From Microbulbifer aggregans (GTDB taxonomy: Bacteria > Pseudomonadota > Gammaproteobacteria > Pseudomonadales > Cellvibrionaceae), in the NCBI RefSeq assembly GCF_020524005.1, contig NZ_JAIVKK010000001.1:806001-870000 (forward strand): 64,000 bases of DNA, given 5' to 3'. Within the stretch, counting starts at the first letter, position 1, and every line of letters starts with the position of its first letter. The notes beneath the pieces are model-generated. The model had not been told where the DNA came from. It did not search any database and was given only the letters and a program-made list of their open reading frames with translations. Shown one piece after another: positions 62,089 to 64,000 of this stretch. A program made the translations under genes and the position numbers.

Positions 62089-62361
62089 TTAATTTACCGC
62101 GTCTTTCAAAGCTTTACCGGCTTTGAAATTCGGGATTTTAGCTGCAGCGATTTCGATCGGATCGCCGGTACGCGGGTTGCGACCGGTGCGAGCGGCACGC
62201 TCTTTAACAGCGAAAGTACCAAAGCCAACCAGCGCTACTTGGTCGCCCTTTTTCAGTGCGTCAGTAATGCTGTCTACCATGGCGTCCAAAGCACGGCCAG
62301 CGGCTGCCTTCGGAATGTCGGCAGATGCGGCAATGGCTTCGATCAGTTCGGACTTATTCAC
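62089..62361 (-). CDS. hupB: DNA-binding protein HU-beta
   Basis: Nucleoid-associated protein that bends DNA. The 90-residue protein shows the full HU pattern: [40 protein letters not shown] (beta arms) and [20 protein letters not shown]. The start is GTG with GAGGGA upstream. A consensus promoter lies 131 bp upstream, leaving a leader of about 120 nt containing a CCCC/GGGG hairpin at 62403-62419. Confidence 0.97.
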   Translation of the reverse strand: MNKSELIEAIAASADIPKAAAGRALDAMVDSITDALKKGDQVALVGFGTFAVKERAARTGRNPRTGDPIEIAAAKIPNFKAGKALKDAVN

Positions 62362-62491
62362 GCTATATCCCTCTGTTCTTTTCTAGGTGTGTATCTAGTT
62401 ACAAATGCCCCTCTTTGGGGACATCTTTTCATGCATTTTGCACACGGTTTTTAATCGCCTGCGGCACTCTCCGCAGTGCAATAAGGCCCGA

Positions 62492-62520
62492 TTTATACCA
62501 ACTGCCCGTGAGCGGGTCAA
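62492..62520 (-). promoter_or_regulatory. hupB sigma-70 promoter
   Basis: On the minus strand TTGACC (62515-62520) and TATAAA (62492-62497) are spaced exactly 17 bp, a near-consensus promoter pointing at hupB. Confidence 0.8.
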
Positions 62521-62607
62521 GGAACCATGCGGCTTTGCGGGGAGTTGAACAAATTTAAAGCTCTCTTGCTCAGGCTTTACCCGGCAAGCTCATTTTTTAA
62601 ACTGCAG

Positions 62608-62644
62608 AATGACCAGGTCGCGTACTTTACGCGACCTGGTCATT
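62608..62644. repeat. Perfect 17-bp hairpin between lon and hupB
   Basis: AATGACCAGGTCGCGTA (62608-62624), loop CTT, then its exact inverse (62628-62644). On the minus strand it is followed by TTCTGCAG, not a T-run, so it is not a classical terminator. Confidence 0.8.
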
Positions 62645-62674
62645 GGCAAGCAAGCAAAGTTTACCGGCTAAATT

Positions 62675-62698
62675 CAACCAGGCGCATCGGCCTGGTTG
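62675..62698 (-). terminator. Hairpin after lon, weak terminator or REP-like
   Basis: CAACCAGGC (62675-62683), six-base loop, GCCTGGTTG (62690-62698). It is 17 bp past the lon stop; on the minus strand it is followed by AATTT only. It shares ACCAGG with the larger hairpin next to it. Confidence 0.5.
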
Positions 62699-62714
62699 GC
62701 GTATTTCAGACAGT

Positions 62715-64000
62715 TCAGTGCGTTTGTATCGACTTTTGAGAACGCTCCTCCGCCTGCTTTTGCAAAGCGGAGTACTCTTCGTCACTCAGGGGGCTGGGCA
62801 TTCTTTCCAATGCATATTCGAAAACCTGATCAATCCATTTTACCGGCTTGATCACCAGGTCTTGCTGTATGTTGTCAGGAATATCCTTCAAGTCCCGCTC
62901 ATTGTCCGCAGGTATCAACACAGTCTTGATACCGCCGCGGTGCGCTGCCAGCAGTTTTTCCTTGAGGCCGCCGATCCGTAAAACTTCGCCGCGCAGAGTA
63001 ATCTCCCCCGTCATGGCGACATCGGAGCGCACAGGAATGTTCGTCAAAACAGACGCCAGCACCGTACACATCGCAATACCTGCAGAGGGGCCATCCTTGG
63101 GTGTGGCGCCCTCAGGCACGTGAATATGGATATCCCGGGTTTCGTGGAAGTCCGGCGCAACACCCAGCGCCTGAGCACGCGCACGAACAACCGTAAGGGC
63201 TGCCTGGATTGACTCCTGCATCACATCACCCAAGGAACCGGTCTTGATAACCCGCCCTTTACCTGAAACCGCGGAAGACTCGATTGTGAGCAGCTCACCA
63301 CCAACTTCCGTCCAGGCAAGGCCGGTAACCTGACCAATCTTGTTTTCCTCTTCTGCGCGGCCGTAGTCAAACTTACGTACACCCAGCAATTCTTCCAGTT
63401 GCTCCGGCTCGACAACCACTTTGTGCTTTGTCGATTTACGCACGTGCTCAGTCACTACTTTCCGGCAAATTTTTGCCACCTCACGATCCAGTCCTCGCAC
63501 CCCGGCTTCCCGGGTGTAATAGCGCACAATGTCGCGGACAGTTTCATCGCGAAGCTCCAGCTCATCTTCCTTCAACCCTGCCGCTTTTCGCTGTTTCGGC
63601 ACCAGATAGCGCTGTGCAATGTTGAGCTTTTCATCTTCGGTATACCCCGGAATCCGAATCACTTCCATACGGTCCAGCAGAGGACCCGGAATATTCATGG
63701 AGTTAGAGGTACAAACAAACATCACATCCGAGAGGTCGTAATCGACTTCCAGGTAGTGGTCGTTAAAGGATTTGTTCTGCTCGGGATCCAACACTTCCAA
63801 AAGGGCAGAGGCAGGATCACCGCGGTGGTCCATGCCCATCTTGTCTACTTCGTCCAGCAGGAACAGGGGGTTTTTAACACCAACCTTGGAAATTTTCTGA
63901 ACCAGCTTGCCAGGCAAAGAGCCGATATAGGTTCGACGATGCCCGCGAATTTCAGCTTCGTCACGCACGCCGCCGAGCGCCATGCGTACATACTTCCGGT
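62715..64000 (-). CDS. lon: Lon ATP-dependent protease, C-terminal part (runs off window)
   Basis: Cytoplasmic AAA+ serine protease. Only the last 428 residues lie in the window; the gene continues beyond 64000. Seen are the AAA+ segment [20 protein letters not shown], Walker [18 protein letters not shown], the sensor region [20 protein letters not shown] and the protease domain with catalytic Ser in [15 protein letters not shown] and Lys in [15 protein letters not shown]. The C-terminus is normal. hupB follows on the same strand, as in Enterobacteria. Confidence 0.97.
   Translation of the reverse strand, partial: RKYVRMALGGVRDEAEIRGHRRTYIGSLPGKLVQKISKVGVKNPLFLLDEVDKMGMDHRGDPASALLEVLDPEQNKSFNDHYLEVDYDLSDVMFVCTSNSMNIPGPLLDRMEVIRIPGYTEDEKLNIAQRYLVPKQRKAAGLKEDELELRDETVRDIVRYYTREAGVRGLDREVAKICRKVVTEHVRKSTKHKVVVEPEQLEELLGVRKFDYGRAEEENKIGQVTGLAWTEVGGELLTIESSAVSGKGRVIKTGSLGDVMQESIQAALTVVRARAQALGVAPDFHETRDIHIHVPEGATPKDGPSAGIAMCTVLASVLTNIPVRSDVAMTGEITLRGEVLRIGGLKEKLLAAHRGGIKTVLIPADNERDLKDIPDNIQQDLVIKPVKWIDQVFEYALERMPSPLSDEEYSALQKQAEERSQKSIQTH

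Noticed and set aside
1-64000. tRNA, rRNA, phage or transposon genes
   Set aside because: No cloverleaf, rRNA-like segment, integrase, transposase, terminase or capsid-type protein was recognised on either strand.

Overview
The window reads as chromosome of a marine-type gammaproteobacterium, probably Cellvibrionales and possibly Microbulbifer-like. This is an inference from gene content (AcnB, NhaB, NudC, MiaE, PpiD, HU-beta, Lon, DUF2058, DUF1415), from the dnaQ-rnhA-methyltransferase-gloB-mltD neighbourhood known from Enterobacteria, and from moderately GC-rich core genes with strong GGAG-type ribosome sites. No tRNA, rRNA, CRISPR array, transposase, integrase or phage gene was seen.

Layout. 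0-2.6 kb: ppiB, lpxH and a saccharopine-dehydrogenase-like oxidoreductase. 2.6-6.1 kb: a SulP transporter plus beta-carbonic anhydrase unit, divergent from an OxyR-like LysR regulator whose peroxide-sensing cysteine is replaced by a histidine cluster. 6.1-11.8 kb: DUF3081, MiaE, a Tus-like replication-terminus protein, a DUF1289 protein and aconitase B. 11.8-20 kb: an AT-richer accessory patch of small single genes, including a twice-frameshifted secreted-protein gene, an NTF2-like/DUF4241 immunity-type protein, DUF2442, two zinc-ribbon miniproteins, a cupin, a GFA-family protein and unknowns. Some of its spacers share degenerate repeated sequence. 20-25.5 kb: DUF72, a DUF2141-MipA/OmpV fusion, an exported KatG and ExoD.

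25.9-34.8 kb: a 1791-residue secreted subtilase with a Ser-rich linker and GlyGly-CTERM-like tail, a CPBP protease, then ahpC-ahpF. A near-complete OxyR site lies upstream of ahpC, and a large perfect cruciform-like element lies between ahpC and ahpF. 35-43 kb: YceI, DUF2058, DUF1415 and a sulfur island. There a BigR/SqrR-type ArsR repressor and two half-size YeeE/YedE transporters stand divergent from a persulfide-dioxygenase-like enzyme and a DUF442 sulfurtransferase-like protein, and a SulP transporter flanks each side.

43-53 kb: UvrD-like helicase, DUF4919 lipoprotein, patatin, AcuI/YhdH reductase, SohB, a membrane protein, NudC and an Hpt-like scaffold. 53-64 kb: NhaB, DnaQ, RNase HI, a methyltransferase, GloB, MltD, PpiD, HU-beta and the C-terminal half of Lon, which runs off the right edge.

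Themes are peroxide defence (KatG, AhpCF), sulfide/persulfide handling, anion and CO2 handling, and periplasmic or protein quality control. Standout items for follow-up are the histidine-cluster OxyR paralogue, the Tus homologue with a possible Ter-like site, the ahpC-ahpF cruciform, the split-Blh sulfur island and the accessory patch.
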